NCBI GenBank assembly: GCA_964495085.1
Contig: CAZBUK010000053.1
Span: forward strand, 1 to 25,573
DNA: 25,573 nt
Source: CAZBUK01 sp964495085
Lineage (GTDB): Bacteria; Bacteroidota; Ignavibacteria; T3Sed10-11
Reading direction: 5' to 3'
Under the pieces are notes generated by a model. The model did no database searches. It worked only from the letters and a program-made list of their open reading frames with translations, and had not been told where the DNA came from. Made by a program: the position numbers and the translations under genes. Positions 1 through 7,773 of this stretch are shown piece after piece; position 1 is the stretch's first letter; each line of letters opens with the position of its first letter.

Positions 1-27
1 CCCGGCGGGGCTTGTAGCCGTTCAATA

Positions 28-49
28 GCGTGATGGTTTACCATCGCGC
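28..49. repeat. Short GC-rich hairpin
   Basis: Bases 28-36 and 41-49 are complementary over nine pairs (one G-T wobble) around a TTTA loop. It is the first of three palindromic units packed into the first 310 bases, where I see no gene. Such dense palindromes in a non-coding stretch resemble dispersed REP-like elements. Copy number cannot be judged from one window. Confidence 0.4.
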
Positions 50-123
50 GGGTCCGGATTTTAATTGCATTTCCCCGAACCCATAGGGCATGTGAGTAAA
101 TTCACAATTAAATTTTAACAGCC

Positions 124-144
124 GGGCGTTTCTTCGGAACGCCC
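124..144. repeat. Perfect 7-bp hairpin, REP-like
   Basis: GGGCGTT (124-130) pairs perfectly with AACGCCC (138-144). The stem can extend inward by a wobble and a C-G pair to leave a TTC loop. It lies between two other palindromic units. It lacks a following T-run, so it is unlikely to be a simple intrinsic terminator. Confidence 0.45.
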
Positions 145-226
145 CTACGGTTGACTCTGACAGATTAATATTTTTCAGGATTCTATATTCAGAAATATTT
201 TCTCAAGAATTCCCGCTCTCCCTCGC

Positions 227-306
227 AGCCTCACCCCTTTCGCCCCACCTGCCCCGCCAAGGCGGGCTCTCCGCCTTTTTGCGGAGAGGGGGTAGGGGGT
301 GAGGCT
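227..306. repeat. Nested palindromic repeat element
   Basis: An 11-bp outer inverted repeat (AGCCTCACCCC at 227-237, GGGGTGAGGCT at 296-306) encloses two further perfect hairpins: CCCGCC/GGCGGG (253-258 with 261-266) and CTCTCCGC/GCGGAGAG (267-274 with 281-288, loop CTTTTT). The nested design and lack of coding potential suggest a mobile, non-autonomous palindromic element. The region 1-422 holds no gene I can support. Confidence 0.5.
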
Positions 307-422
307 AAACCAACGGAAGCAATCGTCGATATAGAATAGTATTATCCGATGGGATTACCTATAATGCCGATTTCGCTTGCCGAACCGGGAATAGCAATGT
401 CCTGTCGCGAACAACTCCGACG

Positions 423-968
423 TCAGGCGTTCCATCCCATGCGCTGCCGGAGCGCGGTAATATGGGCAATATGGTGGCGTCCGTGCCAGGCATAGAGGGC
501 GACGTTCCTGTCAAGAGTTACAATTCCCGATTCAGGGTGCATGAAGGTGAGCTTGAGGTCATCGGCCGTCAGCGATTTTAATAGTATGACCCAGCGTTTG
601 TGCAGCGCTTCCAGCAGGGTCAGGGAGATCTCGACGTCCGCGGTCCGGCTGTCGATCAACTCCGCCCACCTCTCCTGATCGTACGCTTTAATTGTCGGCT
701 CTTTTTCCGTGAGTGCGAGTCTGAAACGTATGAAGCTGTTCAGGTGACTGTCGGGAAGATGATGCACGACCTGCCGAACAGTCCAGCCCCCCTCTCTGTA
801 CGGGGTATCCAGTTGCTCCGGGGATAATCCGGCAACAGCCCGGCGGAGTTCGGACGGAGCTTCTTCGATCTGTCCGATGCACATACGATGCTGATCGTCC
901 GTTAACGGAGCATCGTACCGGAATCGTCCGATCGGATATCTGAGATCCATGTGCTCTGTTTTCTCCAT
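423..968 (-). CDS. BstA/YfiT-like DinB-superfamily metal-dependent protein
   Basis: This 181-residue protein belongs to the DinB/YfiT four-helix-bundle superfamily, whose best-known member BstA transfers bacillithiol to small electrophiles; older annotations call the family metal-dependent hydrolases. The family signature is clear: YPIGRF near the N-terminus, GGWTVRQVVHHLPDSH at about 60-75, and WHGRHHIAHI at 161-170. The histidines at 69/70 and in the 162-169 cluster are the likely metal ligands. Length is typical. A second Met at residue 7 (start at 950) is also possible, since neither start has a well-placed Shine-Dalgarno. It lies downstream of the aldolase and proline dehydrogenase genes on the same strand but 205 bases away, so shared transcription is uncertain. 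The thiol cosubstrate in this organism is not shown by the sequence. Confidence 0.8.
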   Translation of the reverse strand: MEKTEHMDLRYPIGRFRYDAPLTDDQHRMCIGQIEEAPSELRRAVAGLSPEQLDTPYREGGWTVRQVVHHLPDSHLNSFIRFRLALTEKEPTIKAYDQERWAELIDSRTADVEISLTLLEALHKRWVILLKSLTADDLKLTFMHPESGIVTLDRNVALYAWHGRHHIAHITALRQRMGWNA

Positions 969-1173
969 CGAATATTATTTACCCGCACAGCGACGGTATG
1001 AGATCGGCCAGTTCGCTGCTTTTAAAGAGGTACAATGTACATCAAACGATTATGGATATCAACCCGTACAGAGTTGTTATGGTTACTGTTTCAGTTGCAT
1101 ACAATTAATACCCTACAGGAAGGATCCGGGGGCAGGTTGTACGTATGATTTTCCCTGCGTGACGGCGAGACGA

Positions 1174-2073
1174 TCAGAGCAATGCAGACTGGCCGAGAAC
1201 CGTTTTGATTCTTTTCCTCTCTCCGTTTCCCAGCGGAGTCAACGGCGCACGCGGATCGCCGCCGAAGTACCCGAGCAGATCCATAGCTGCCTTCAGTCCG
1301 GCCACACCGTACAGGGACGTCACCGCCGTATTCGCCGGTATTAACCGGCGCTGCAAGGCCAGAGCTTCCCGGTGTTCACCGGCATCGGTCAGGCTCAGGA
1401 TTCGCACGCATTCGGCAGGCGCGATATTTGCGAGCGCGAGGATTCCGCCGGAGGCGCCGGCGGTTAATCCGCTATAGAGCACCGAGGCGGTCCCGGCCAA
1501 GACGGTAAATTCTTCCGAAGCCGCGGCCGCAAACTCGGTGAGTTGCCTGATATTTTCGGCGCTGTTCTTGATTCCCGCAATGTTTCCGTGACCGGCAAGC
1601 TGTACTACGGTTTCCACCTGCATATCGACGCCGGTGAATTTCGGAACGTTGTAGAGGATCACCGGTACAGTCACGGCATCGGCGACCTTCATGAAGTATG
1701 AGAGGAATGCCTCATGCTTCATTTCGGATTTATAATAGGAAGGCGTCACAATGAGTGCATAATCGGCGCCGAGATCCGCCGCTCTGTTCGTGAGCGAGAT
1801 AGTTTCCTTTATCGATTCGGAACCAGTACCTGCGATGAGGAGTTTATCGATCGAAGCGAATTTCCGCACGGCTTCGGTCAGCTTCAGCTTCTCATCATGA
1901 GTCAAAAAAACGCTTTCACCGTTCGACCCGAGAACGACATAACCGGAGAGAGCCGTCTGGTTCCATCGCCGCATGTTTTGTTCAAGTCTATCGAAAGAGA
2001 TCTCATCCCGTTCGAACGGCGTCGGGATCGGGGGAAAAATACCGGCGAGCTTTTTCATCTGGGCTTTCTGCAT
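1174..2073 (-). CDS. DapA-superfamily aldolase, HOGA-like
   Basis: A 299-residue class I (Schiff-base) aldolase of the DHDPS/NAL superfamily, a cytoplasmic TIM barrel. The substrate-carboxylate loop reads GSNGES (49-54), the catalytic tyrosine is Tyr141 in YNVP, and the Schiff-base lysine is Lys169 in GIKNS. True dihydrodipicolinate synthases usually have GTTGE in the loop; GSNGE is what I recall from 4-hydroxy-2-oxoglutarate aldolase (HOGA1), which splits that compound into pyruvate and glyoxylate. The gene follows proline dehydrogenase after 94 bases on the same strand, which fits hydroxyproline breakdown. Alternatives are a lysine-pathway DapA, a pyrroline-4-hydroxy-2-carboxylate deaminase, or a sugar-acid aldolase. 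The family call is secure, the substrate is not. A second start at residue 6 (2058) is possible. Confidence 0.85.
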   Translation of the reverse strand: MQKAQMKKLAGIFPPIPTPFERDEISFDRLEQNMRRWNQTALSGYVVLGSNGESVFLTHDEKLKLTEAVRKFASIDKLLIAGTGSESIKETISLTNRAADLGADYALIVTPSYYKSEMKHEAFLSYFMKVADAVTVPVILYNVPKFTGVDMQVETVVQLAGHGNIAGIKNSAENIRQLTEFAAAASEEFTVLAGTASVLYSGLTAGASGGILALANIAPAECVRILSLTDAGEHREALALQRRLIPANTAVTSLYGVAGLKAAMDLLGYFGGDPRAPLTPLGNGERKRIKTVLGQSALL

Positions 2074-2167
2074 TTAGTTATAGACATTCGGTAAATGTAT
2101 ATGTGCCGTTGGTGTAGGAACGGGAGAAGTGTGAATTCGTATCTATACGCCCGGAATATCCGGCGAC

Positions 2168-3105
2168 TCAGGTCTTCAGAAGATTTTTCATGACGAACCA
2201 AACATTCGCCGGACGTTCGGCCAGGCGTCGCATATACCATGGATACCATGCTTCCCCGTAGGCGATCAAGACCCGGACTTTATAACCGTCGCGCGCGAGT
2301 TGCCGCTGCAGCAGGGTATTTATTCCGTAGAGCATCTGGAATTCCAGCCGCTCTCCCGGCAGTCCGATTCGTTTCGACTCGCCGATGATCCTCTCGATGA
2401 GCTTTCCGTCATGTGTCGCATAGATATTTCTCGTCCCATGCTGCAGGGTATGGCGCATCATCGTTCCGGCGAGCGAAAAGAAGTTCTCGTCGACCTCCTG
2501 CTTTTTTGCGATAGCGATTTCGGCCGGTTCTTTATAAGCGCCTTTGACCAGGCGGAGCGAAGCTCCCATATCGAGAAGCCCGGCCACATCCCTTCCCGTT
2601 CTGCGAAGATATGCCTGCAGACATAATCCGACATTGCCGGCTTCCGATTTCAGACGACGGAAGAGCTCGAGCGTCCGAACCGTGTAGGGACTCCCCTCCA
2701 TATCGATGAATAACTCATTGTGCAGTTTGTCCCTCCCCTCNNNNNNNNNNCGATATCCAAACAGAAACGGATGGTATGTTCTCCGTCGATATCGAGGCCG
2801 AGTTGCGTCGGTTTTACCGATATCTCGGTATCGAGGTTCCGTCCGGCTATCATATCGACGGCGCCGAGGTAATGATCGCGGACCTGTACAGCCTGGCCGA
2901 TCTCGGTGATATTCTCACCGAGTTTTGTGAACACGGCCGGTATACCCCCGCGTTCGAAATCCGCCGCAGCATCGAGGGCAGCATCGAGCGTTTCGCCGGG
3001 CATGAAACGCCGCACCGCTCTGCGAACGAATCTCCATTGCGGTATGTTGCGTTTCATCCATTCATTCCTGGAAAACTGAAGGAGGGTATTTCGGGCGAGA
3101 TTCAT
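2168..3105 (-). CDS. Proline dehydrogenase, interrupted by assembly gap
   Basis: FAD-dependent proline dehydrogenase, oxidising L-proline to pyrroline-5-carboxylate, probably membrane-associated. The N-terminal half starts MNLARN at 3105 and carries SVKPTQLGLDID; the C-terminal half carries DMEGSPYT, LCLQAYLRR, RLVKGAY, THDGKL, EFQMLYGI and the closing YGEAWYPWYMRRL arginine motif. The halves lie in different frames on either side of the 10 N at 2741-2750. The C-terminal frame stays open from 2701 up to the gap (EGRDKLHNELFID), so this is one gene with a misjudged gap length, not two genes. The single-domain size is the monofunctional type; no P5C dehydrogenase is visible. I chose Met at 3105 because the preceding in-frame residues do not resemble the family. 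Confidence 0.85.
2741..2750. other. Assembly gap (10 N)
   Basis: Ten undetermined bases inside proline dehydrogenase. On the minus strand the upstream frame leaves one unpaired base at the gap edge and the downstream frame begins a codon directly after it, so the true number of missing bases should be 2 modulo 3, for example 8 or 11. Confidence 0.97.
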
Positions 3106-3569
3106 ATGTTTCGGATGCTCCCGGAAATCGTTTCCCCATGAAAGAACGGTGCAAATAACATATACACCGGTTCGGAAGAGGAGACGACGCAAGTGGTTGA
3201 TCGTCGTACGGCGCCGGAACCGATCGGAGCACAGCGGCGAAGAAAGCGGGAGCGCCCGTTCGGCTGATATAGTATGTGGTCGCGGGTCGTGATTATGGCT
3301 ATGCGATAGTTCGTATTACGAGAATCCCGTAAAACGCGTGAGATCGACATACGTAATATCCTATCTTTTGCGTGAATTGTCAATAATCGAATACGCAGGC
3401 CGTCCGTCATATGCACCACCCCGCCAGATCCGTTGGGAATTCTTATGAGCGGCAATGATGTGACTGCATTTGTGAATTATTCGAATATGTTGTATACTTC
3501 TCTCGGAATTTTTTGACGGATCTTTGTTCGGGGAAGTAAATCACTCATCAATACATGTTGGAGGATCGC
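3106..3569. other. Divergent intergenic region
   Basis: About 460 bases between the start of leftward proline dehydrogenase and the start of the rightward membrane-protein gene. Open frames here lack family features or a convincing start. It must hold promoters in both directions; the rightward one is listed separately at 3470-3498. Confidence 0.6.
3470..3498 (+). promoter_or_regulatory. Candidate sigma-70 promoter
   Basis: TTGTGA (3470-3475) and TATACT (3493-3498) are separated by 17 bases, the optimal spacing for a housekeeping promoter. Transcription would begin near 3505, about 65 bases upstream of the ATG at 3570. An ATTCGAAT palindrome lies in the spacer. Prediction by eye only. Confidence 0.45.
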
Positions 3570-4130
3570 ATGGTTACCATTACGTCCCTCTGGCTGCCGA
3601 TACTGCTGTCGGCAGTGTTTGTATTTGTAGCGAGTTCCCTGATTCATATGGTATTCACCTATCACTATAACGATTTTAAAAAAACGCCGGATGAAGAGAA
3701 GGTACGGGGAGCGATCGGAGGACTCAGTTTACCGCCCGGAGAATATGTAGTACCCTACGCGGGGAGTGCGAAAGCGATGAATACTCCGGAATACCAGGAG
3801 AAGATGAACAAAGGTCCGAATCTGATAATGACCGTATGGGAGAGCGGAAGGCAGGGGATGATGAAGAATCTGATACTATGGTTCATATACGTAATCATCG
3901 TGGGCATCTTCTCGGCATATATTGCCGGCCGTGCGCTGGGTCCGGGAGCTCACTATCTCTCCGTATTCAGGTTCGCGGGCTTCACCGCGTTTGCCTGCTA
4001 TACCGTTGCGAACTGGCAGGATACTATCTGGTACAAAAAGTCGTTGGGAAGAACGTTCAAGGGGACGTTCGACGGTCTCATCTACGCTCTGCTGACTGCA
4101 GGAACGTTCGGATGGCTCTGGCCCGAATGA
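3570..4130 (+). CDS. Uncharacterised inner-membrane protein
   Basis: A 186-residue predicted integral membrane protein of unknown function. One hydrophobic helix lies near residues 8-28, then a soluble stretch with an IGGLSLPPGEYVVPYAG segment and a conserved-looking EYQEKMNKGP motif, then hydrophobic segments around 100-120, 135-150 and 165-183. I recall similar unnamed proteins in other environmental bacteria but cannot assign a function. The start at 3570 is favoured over the ATG at 3555 because GGAGG (3560-3564) sits five bases before it. It stands alone between proline dehydrogenase, which is divergent, and the GH47 gene 128 bases downstream. Confidence 0.75.
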   Translation: MVTITSLWLPILLSAVFVFVASSLIHMVFTYHYNDFKKTPDEEKVRGAIGGLSLPPGEYVVPYAGSAKAMNTPEYQEKMNKGPNLIMTVWESGRQGMMKNLILWFIYVIIVGIFSAYIAGRALGPGAHYLSVFRFAGFTAFACYTVANWQDTIWYKKSLGRTFKGTFDGLIYALLTAGTFGWLWPE

Positions 4131-4258
4131 GAATCCTCCGGGTGCGTTAAGATGCGGGGATTGCAACATCCGATCATGTCGCCGATCGGCGTACGAGCAT
4201 CGGTATGTAGAGAGGTTCGACTAGTCGTCGTCTATCCACCTATTACGGAACGACTGCA

Positions 4259-5668
4259 ATGACTCAACCGACTGCCCACGGTTCACATCACTTTACCGAT
4301 CGTAAAATTCGCACTATCTTCCCGGTTATACCTTTCGTTCTCGCCGCCTGTTTCCTCATATGCACCGGCTGCACATCGGACGGACCCGAAATCGATGCAG
4401 AAACTATGTCCGAGACGGTGAAAAGGGAATTTCTCCATGCATGGAACGGATACCGCACGCATGCATGGGGATACGATGCACTCCTTCCTCTATCGATGCA
4501 GGGGAGCAACTGGTATGAAACCTCGCTCCTGATGACGCCGCTTGACGCATTCGATACGATGCTGCTCATGGGACTCGATCGGGAAGCAGCGGAAGCCAAG
4601 CGCATCGTGTTCGAGCGGCTCTCCTTCGATCATGATATTGACGTCCAGGTATTCGAAATTGTCATCCGTCTTCTCGGGGGACTCCTATCGGCGTATCAGC
4701 TGGACGGGGATCAGCGGTGGCTGGAGCTGGCTGTCGATCTCGCCGACAGGCTCCTGCCTGCCTTCAACTCGCCAACCGGGATGCCGTATGTCCGGGTAAA
4801 CCTCCAGACCGGAAAACCTTCGTCCCCGGTCAACAATCCTGCCGAGATCGGAACGCAGATTCTGGAATTCGGCACACTGAGCAAGCTGACGGGAAATCAG
4901 GTCTACTACGATACGGTTAAAAAGGGGATGGTCGCACTGTATAATCTCCGATCCGGCATCGACCTCGTCGGGACGACCATAAACGTGGAAACCGGAGAGT
5001 GGCAGGATACACAGAGTCATCTCGGCGGGAGGATCGATTCATACTACGAGTACCTTTATAAAGCATGGCTTCTGTTCGGAGACGTGGATTTCAAAGAGAT
5101 GTGGGATGTACACATCGAAGCTATCAATACATATCTTGCCGATGAAACCGGAAATGGATTATGGTACGGCTGGGCGGATATGCATACGGGCGAGCGAACC
5201 GGCACCCGGTACGGCGCGCTCGATGCGTTCTGGCCGGGCGTTCTTGCTCTCTCCGGGGATATAGACCGCGCCGCCGCCCTTCAGGAATCCTCATTTAAAA
5301 TGTGGAACCTGCATGGAATCGAGCCGGAGCAGATCGATTACAAAACGATGGAGGTGACATCCCCCGGCTATCCGCTTCGACCTGAAATACTCGAATCGGC
5401 ATATATACTCTACCATTATACACGCGATCCGGCCTACCGTCACATGGGCGCTGCCATCGTCAACGATTTGATACGACATTGCCGGGTAAATGATGGGTAT
5501 ACGTCGATTCGGGACGTGAGAACAATGGAGAAAGCGGATTATATGGAGAGTTTTTTCCTCGCGGAAACACTGAAATACGCCTACCTTCTGTTTGCACCCG
5601 AGGCCCTCGATTTTGAGAGCATCGTCTTTAACACGGAGGCACACCCGCTCCGGAATACGTGGGACTAA
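4259..5668 (+). CDS. GH47 family alpha-mannosidase-like lipoprotein
   Basis: A 469-residue glycoside hydrolase family 47 protein. The family comprises calcium-dependent, inverting alpha-1,2-mannosidases best known from eukaryotic ER/Golgi glycan trimming and the EDEM proteins. Signature blocks run in order: AWNGYRTHAWGYDALLPLS (61-79), DAFDTMLLMGL (96-106), VFEIVIRLLGGLLSAY (131-146), RIDSYYEYLYK (258-268), LRPEILES (373-380), MESFFLAETLKYAYLLF (429-445) and FNTEAHPL (457-464). By alignment from memory to human ER mannosidase I, Glu133, Asp260 and Glu376 match the catalytic acids and Thr459 the calcium-binding threonine. A hydrophobic N-terminal segment ends in CTGC, making Cys38 a likely lipidation site, so it probably faces the periplasm or cell surface. 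It has no sugar-transport or SusCD neighbour. Family call is strong; the substrate is inferred. Confidence 0.9.
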   Translation: MTQPTAHGSHHFTDRKIRTIFPVIPFVLAACFLICTGCTSDGPEIDAETMSETVKREFLHAWNGYRTHAWGYDALLPLSMQGSNWYETSLLMTPLDAFDTMLLMGLDREAAEAKRIVFERLSFDHDIDVQVFEIVIRLLGGLLSAYQLDGDQRWLELAVDLADRLLPAFNSPTGMPYVRVNLQTGKPSSPVNNPAEIGTQILEFGTLSKLTGNQVYYDTVKKGMVALYNLRSGIDLVGTTINVETGEWQDTQSHLGGRIDSYYEYLYKAWLLFGDVDFKEMWDVHIEAINTYLADETGNGLWYGWADMHTGERTGTRYGALDAFWPGVLALSGDIDRAAALQESSFKMWNLHGIEPEQIDYKTMEVTSPGYPLRPEILESAYILYHYTRDPAYRHMGAAIVNDLIRHCRVNDGYTSIRDVRTMEKADYMESFFLAETLKYAYLLFAPEALDFESIVFNTEAHPLRNTWD

Positions 5669-5708
5669 ATAAGTATCAATGAATCGTAAAAAATAATACT
5701 CGCGCAAC

Positions 5709-5737
5709 TTGCTATTCTCATCGTAATAGTTTATATA
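5709..5737 (+). promoter_or_regulatory. Candidate promoter for hybrid kinase
   Basis: TTGCTA (5709-5714) and TATATA (5732-5737) are 17 bases apart in the 235-base gap before the hybrid kinase. The implied leader would be about 160-180 bases, which is long, so confidence is modest. Confidence 0.3.
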
Positions 5738-5903
5738 TTCAGGGATTCCGACCTTCGTTCAATTTGATCTACCGAAGTTATCCCGTTTCTCTGAAAACAC
5801 GGATGCCTCTGTATGCAAATCCGAATGTTATGCCGGATCGAGGCTCTGATGCCGAAGCCGACAGGTACACCGCCGACAAACCCGCGACGGCACCCGGGTA
5901 CCT

Positions 5904-7709
5904 ATGAACGGAATAGGATATATGAGTAACCTTATCTCTTTCTCACAGAGTATGAGACCACTTACCGTCGCACTCCGTATTACACTTCTGTATGCTATGA
6001 TCGGTTCGCTCTGGATCCTGTTCTCGGATCAGTTGCTCATCCTGCTCTTCAATCCGGAAACGATCGCAGATTACGCTCAACTGCAGACTTTCAAGGGGTG
6101 GTTCTTCATCGCGATGACGGCGGTCATTCTGTTCGCCCTCATCAAAACAAGTCTCAGAAAGCTCCGTCACTCTGAACTACTCCGGCACCATTCCGAAGAG
6201 CGCTACCGGACGATATTCGAAACAACGAGAAATCCTACCGCCCTCATCGAAGCAGACCTGACCATCTCGCTCGTAAACCATGAGTTCGAGCTCCTCTCGG
6301 GATACGGGAAGAAAGAGATCGAGGGAAAGCTCAAATGGACGGATTGCATCGCCGACAAAGATCTCGAACGATTGCGAGCGGTTTTCGAGGACCTGCAGAG
6401 CGATGCCGCCGCCGTATCCGGCCTGGAATTCAGCTTCAAACGACAGGACGGCAGCGTCCGTCTCGCCCACCTCGAGCTCTCCCATATCCCCGAGGCGAAT
6501 CAGAGCGTCGCCTCGCTGCTCGATATCACCGAGAAGAAGAGTCTCGAAGTAAAGTATCTTCGCGCACAGCGGCTGGAGAGCATTGGCACGCTCGCGGGGG
6601 GAATAGCACACGATCTGAACAATATTCTCTCCCCGATTCTCCTGTCGATCCACTCGATCAAACCGTCGCTGACCGATCCGAAACAGCAGCGTATGATCTC
6701 GATCGTCGAAACGAGCACCAAGCGCGGAGCGGATCTGGTGAAACAGATATTGACGTTCGCCCGCGGTCACAGCGGCGGATATATCTCTATTCAACCGCAG
6801 CATCTTATCAAAGAGATCGAATCGATCGCCTGTGCGACGTTCCCCCGGCTCATCCTGATCAACGTCGACGTGCCGAAAGATCTCCATCCGATCACCGGAG
6901 ATCCGACGCAGATACATCAGGCGCTCCTGAACCTGAGCGTAAACGCGCGCGATGCAATGCCGGATGGCGGTACCCTGCAGATAACCGCAAGAAATATTTC
7001 GATCGACGAGGCCGGCGCAGCTGCGGAATATCCGGAAGCAAGTGTCGGAGATTATGTAATGATCGGGGTAACGGATAGCGGATCGGGTATGTCCCCCGAG
7101 ATCATCAGGAAGATCTTCACTCCTTTCTTCACCACGAAAGAGGAAGGAAAAGGCACCGGGCTCGGACTGGCGACCGTCGAGTATATCGTTAAAAACCATA
7201 AAGGATTTCTTCGGGTCGATAGCGAAGTCGGCAAGGGGACTGCATTCCGGCTCTTCTTCCCTGCACAGTCGCCCGAGATCGGTCAGCCGACCGTAGAGGA
7301 TTTGTCGGGATCCGCACCGGCGGGCAACAATGAGCTGCTCCTGCTGGTAGACGACGACGCGGCGGTCAGCGAGATCACCGCCGAGATCCTGAAGACACAT
7401 GGATACCGAGTCGTTAGCGCCAGGGACGGCGCAGAGGGGGTCTCCACCTACCTCAAGCATCTACAGGAGATCGTCCTCGTCCTTACCGACAGCAACATGC
7501 CATTCATGGACGGGGCGGCGATGATCCGGCGGCTCAAAGAGGTGAATCCGAAAGTAAAGATCCTCATAACCAGCGGTTCACGCGAGGAAGTTATCGCGCT
7601 CAGGCAGGTAGATGCGAATATCGTCGGCCATCTTCAGAAACCCTATTCGACCGGAAGACTGCTGGAGAAAGTGAACGAGATTCTCTCCGAAAGGAATACA
7701 AATCATTAG
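5904..7709 (+). CDS. Hybrid sensor histidine kinase (PAS-HisKA-HATPase-REC)
   Basis: A 601-residue membrane-bound hybrid histidine kinase. Two hydrophobic helices (about 23-45 and 65-85) frame a short periplasmic loop of about 20 residues. A PAS domain follows (about 97-212), then the dimerisation domain with phospho-acceptor His236 in GGIAHDLNN, and an ATPase domain with NLSVNARDAM (343-352), DSGSGM (391-396) and GTGLGLATV (417-425). A C-terminal receiver domain has the acidic triad Asp483-485, phospho-acceptor Asp529 and Lys579. No DNA-binding output domain or partner regulator lies nearby, so phosphate probably passes on elsewhere. A second start at 5922 (residue 7) follows an AGGA and may be the real one. 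The architecture is common; the signal is unknown. Confidence 0.9.
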   Translation: MNGIGYMSNLISFSQSMRPLTVALRITLLYAMIGSLWILFSDQLLILLFNPETIADYAQLQTFKGWFFIAMTAVILFALIKTSLRKLRHSELLRHHSEERYRTIFETTRNPTALIEADLTISLVNHEFELLSGYGKKEIEGKLKWTDCIADKDLERLRAVFEDLQSDAAAVSGLEFSFKRQDGSVRLAHLELSHIPEANQSVASLLDITEKKSLEVKYLRAQRLESIGTLAGGIAHDLNNILSPILLSIHSIKPSLTDPKQQRMISIVETSTKRGADLVKQILTFARGHSGGYISIQPQHLIKEIESIACATFPRLILINVDVPKDLHPITGDPTQIHQALLNLSVNARDAMPDGGTLQITARNISIDEAGAAAEYPEASVGDYVMIGVTDSGSGMSPEIIRKIFTPFFTTKEEGKGTGLGLATVEYIVKNHKGFLRVDSEVGKGTAFRLFFPAQSPEIGQPTVEDLSGSAPAGNNELLLLVDDDAAVSEITAEILKTHGYRVVSARDGAEGVSTYLKHLQEIVLVLTDSNMPFMDGAAMIRRLKEVNPKVKILITSGSREEVIALRQVDANIVGHLQKPYSTGRLLEKVNEILSERNTNH

Positions 7710-7773
7710 ACGTTTTCCGTGAGACTCCGTGCACCGGTTGATCCGGCCAATCCTCCCCTGGCACAAACACACC

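Noticed and set aside
1..310. CRISPR array
   Set aside because: The repeats are palindromic, different from each other, and not spaced regularly.
2168..3192. Two separate proline-dehydrogenase genes or a frameshifted pseudogene
   Set aside because: The frame break coincides exactly with the run of N and both frames are open to its edges; one gene with a misjudged gap is simpler. The residues after the gap in the upstream frame do not resemble the family.
6177..7460. A 427-codon open frame on the minus strand
   Set aside because: It lies fully antisense to the hybrid kinase, shows no family features, and arises from GC-rich codon bias.
5904..7709. Kinase-regulator pairing with the NtrC-type gene
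   Set aside because: They are over 10 kb apart, and the NtrC-type gene already has its own overlapping kinase.
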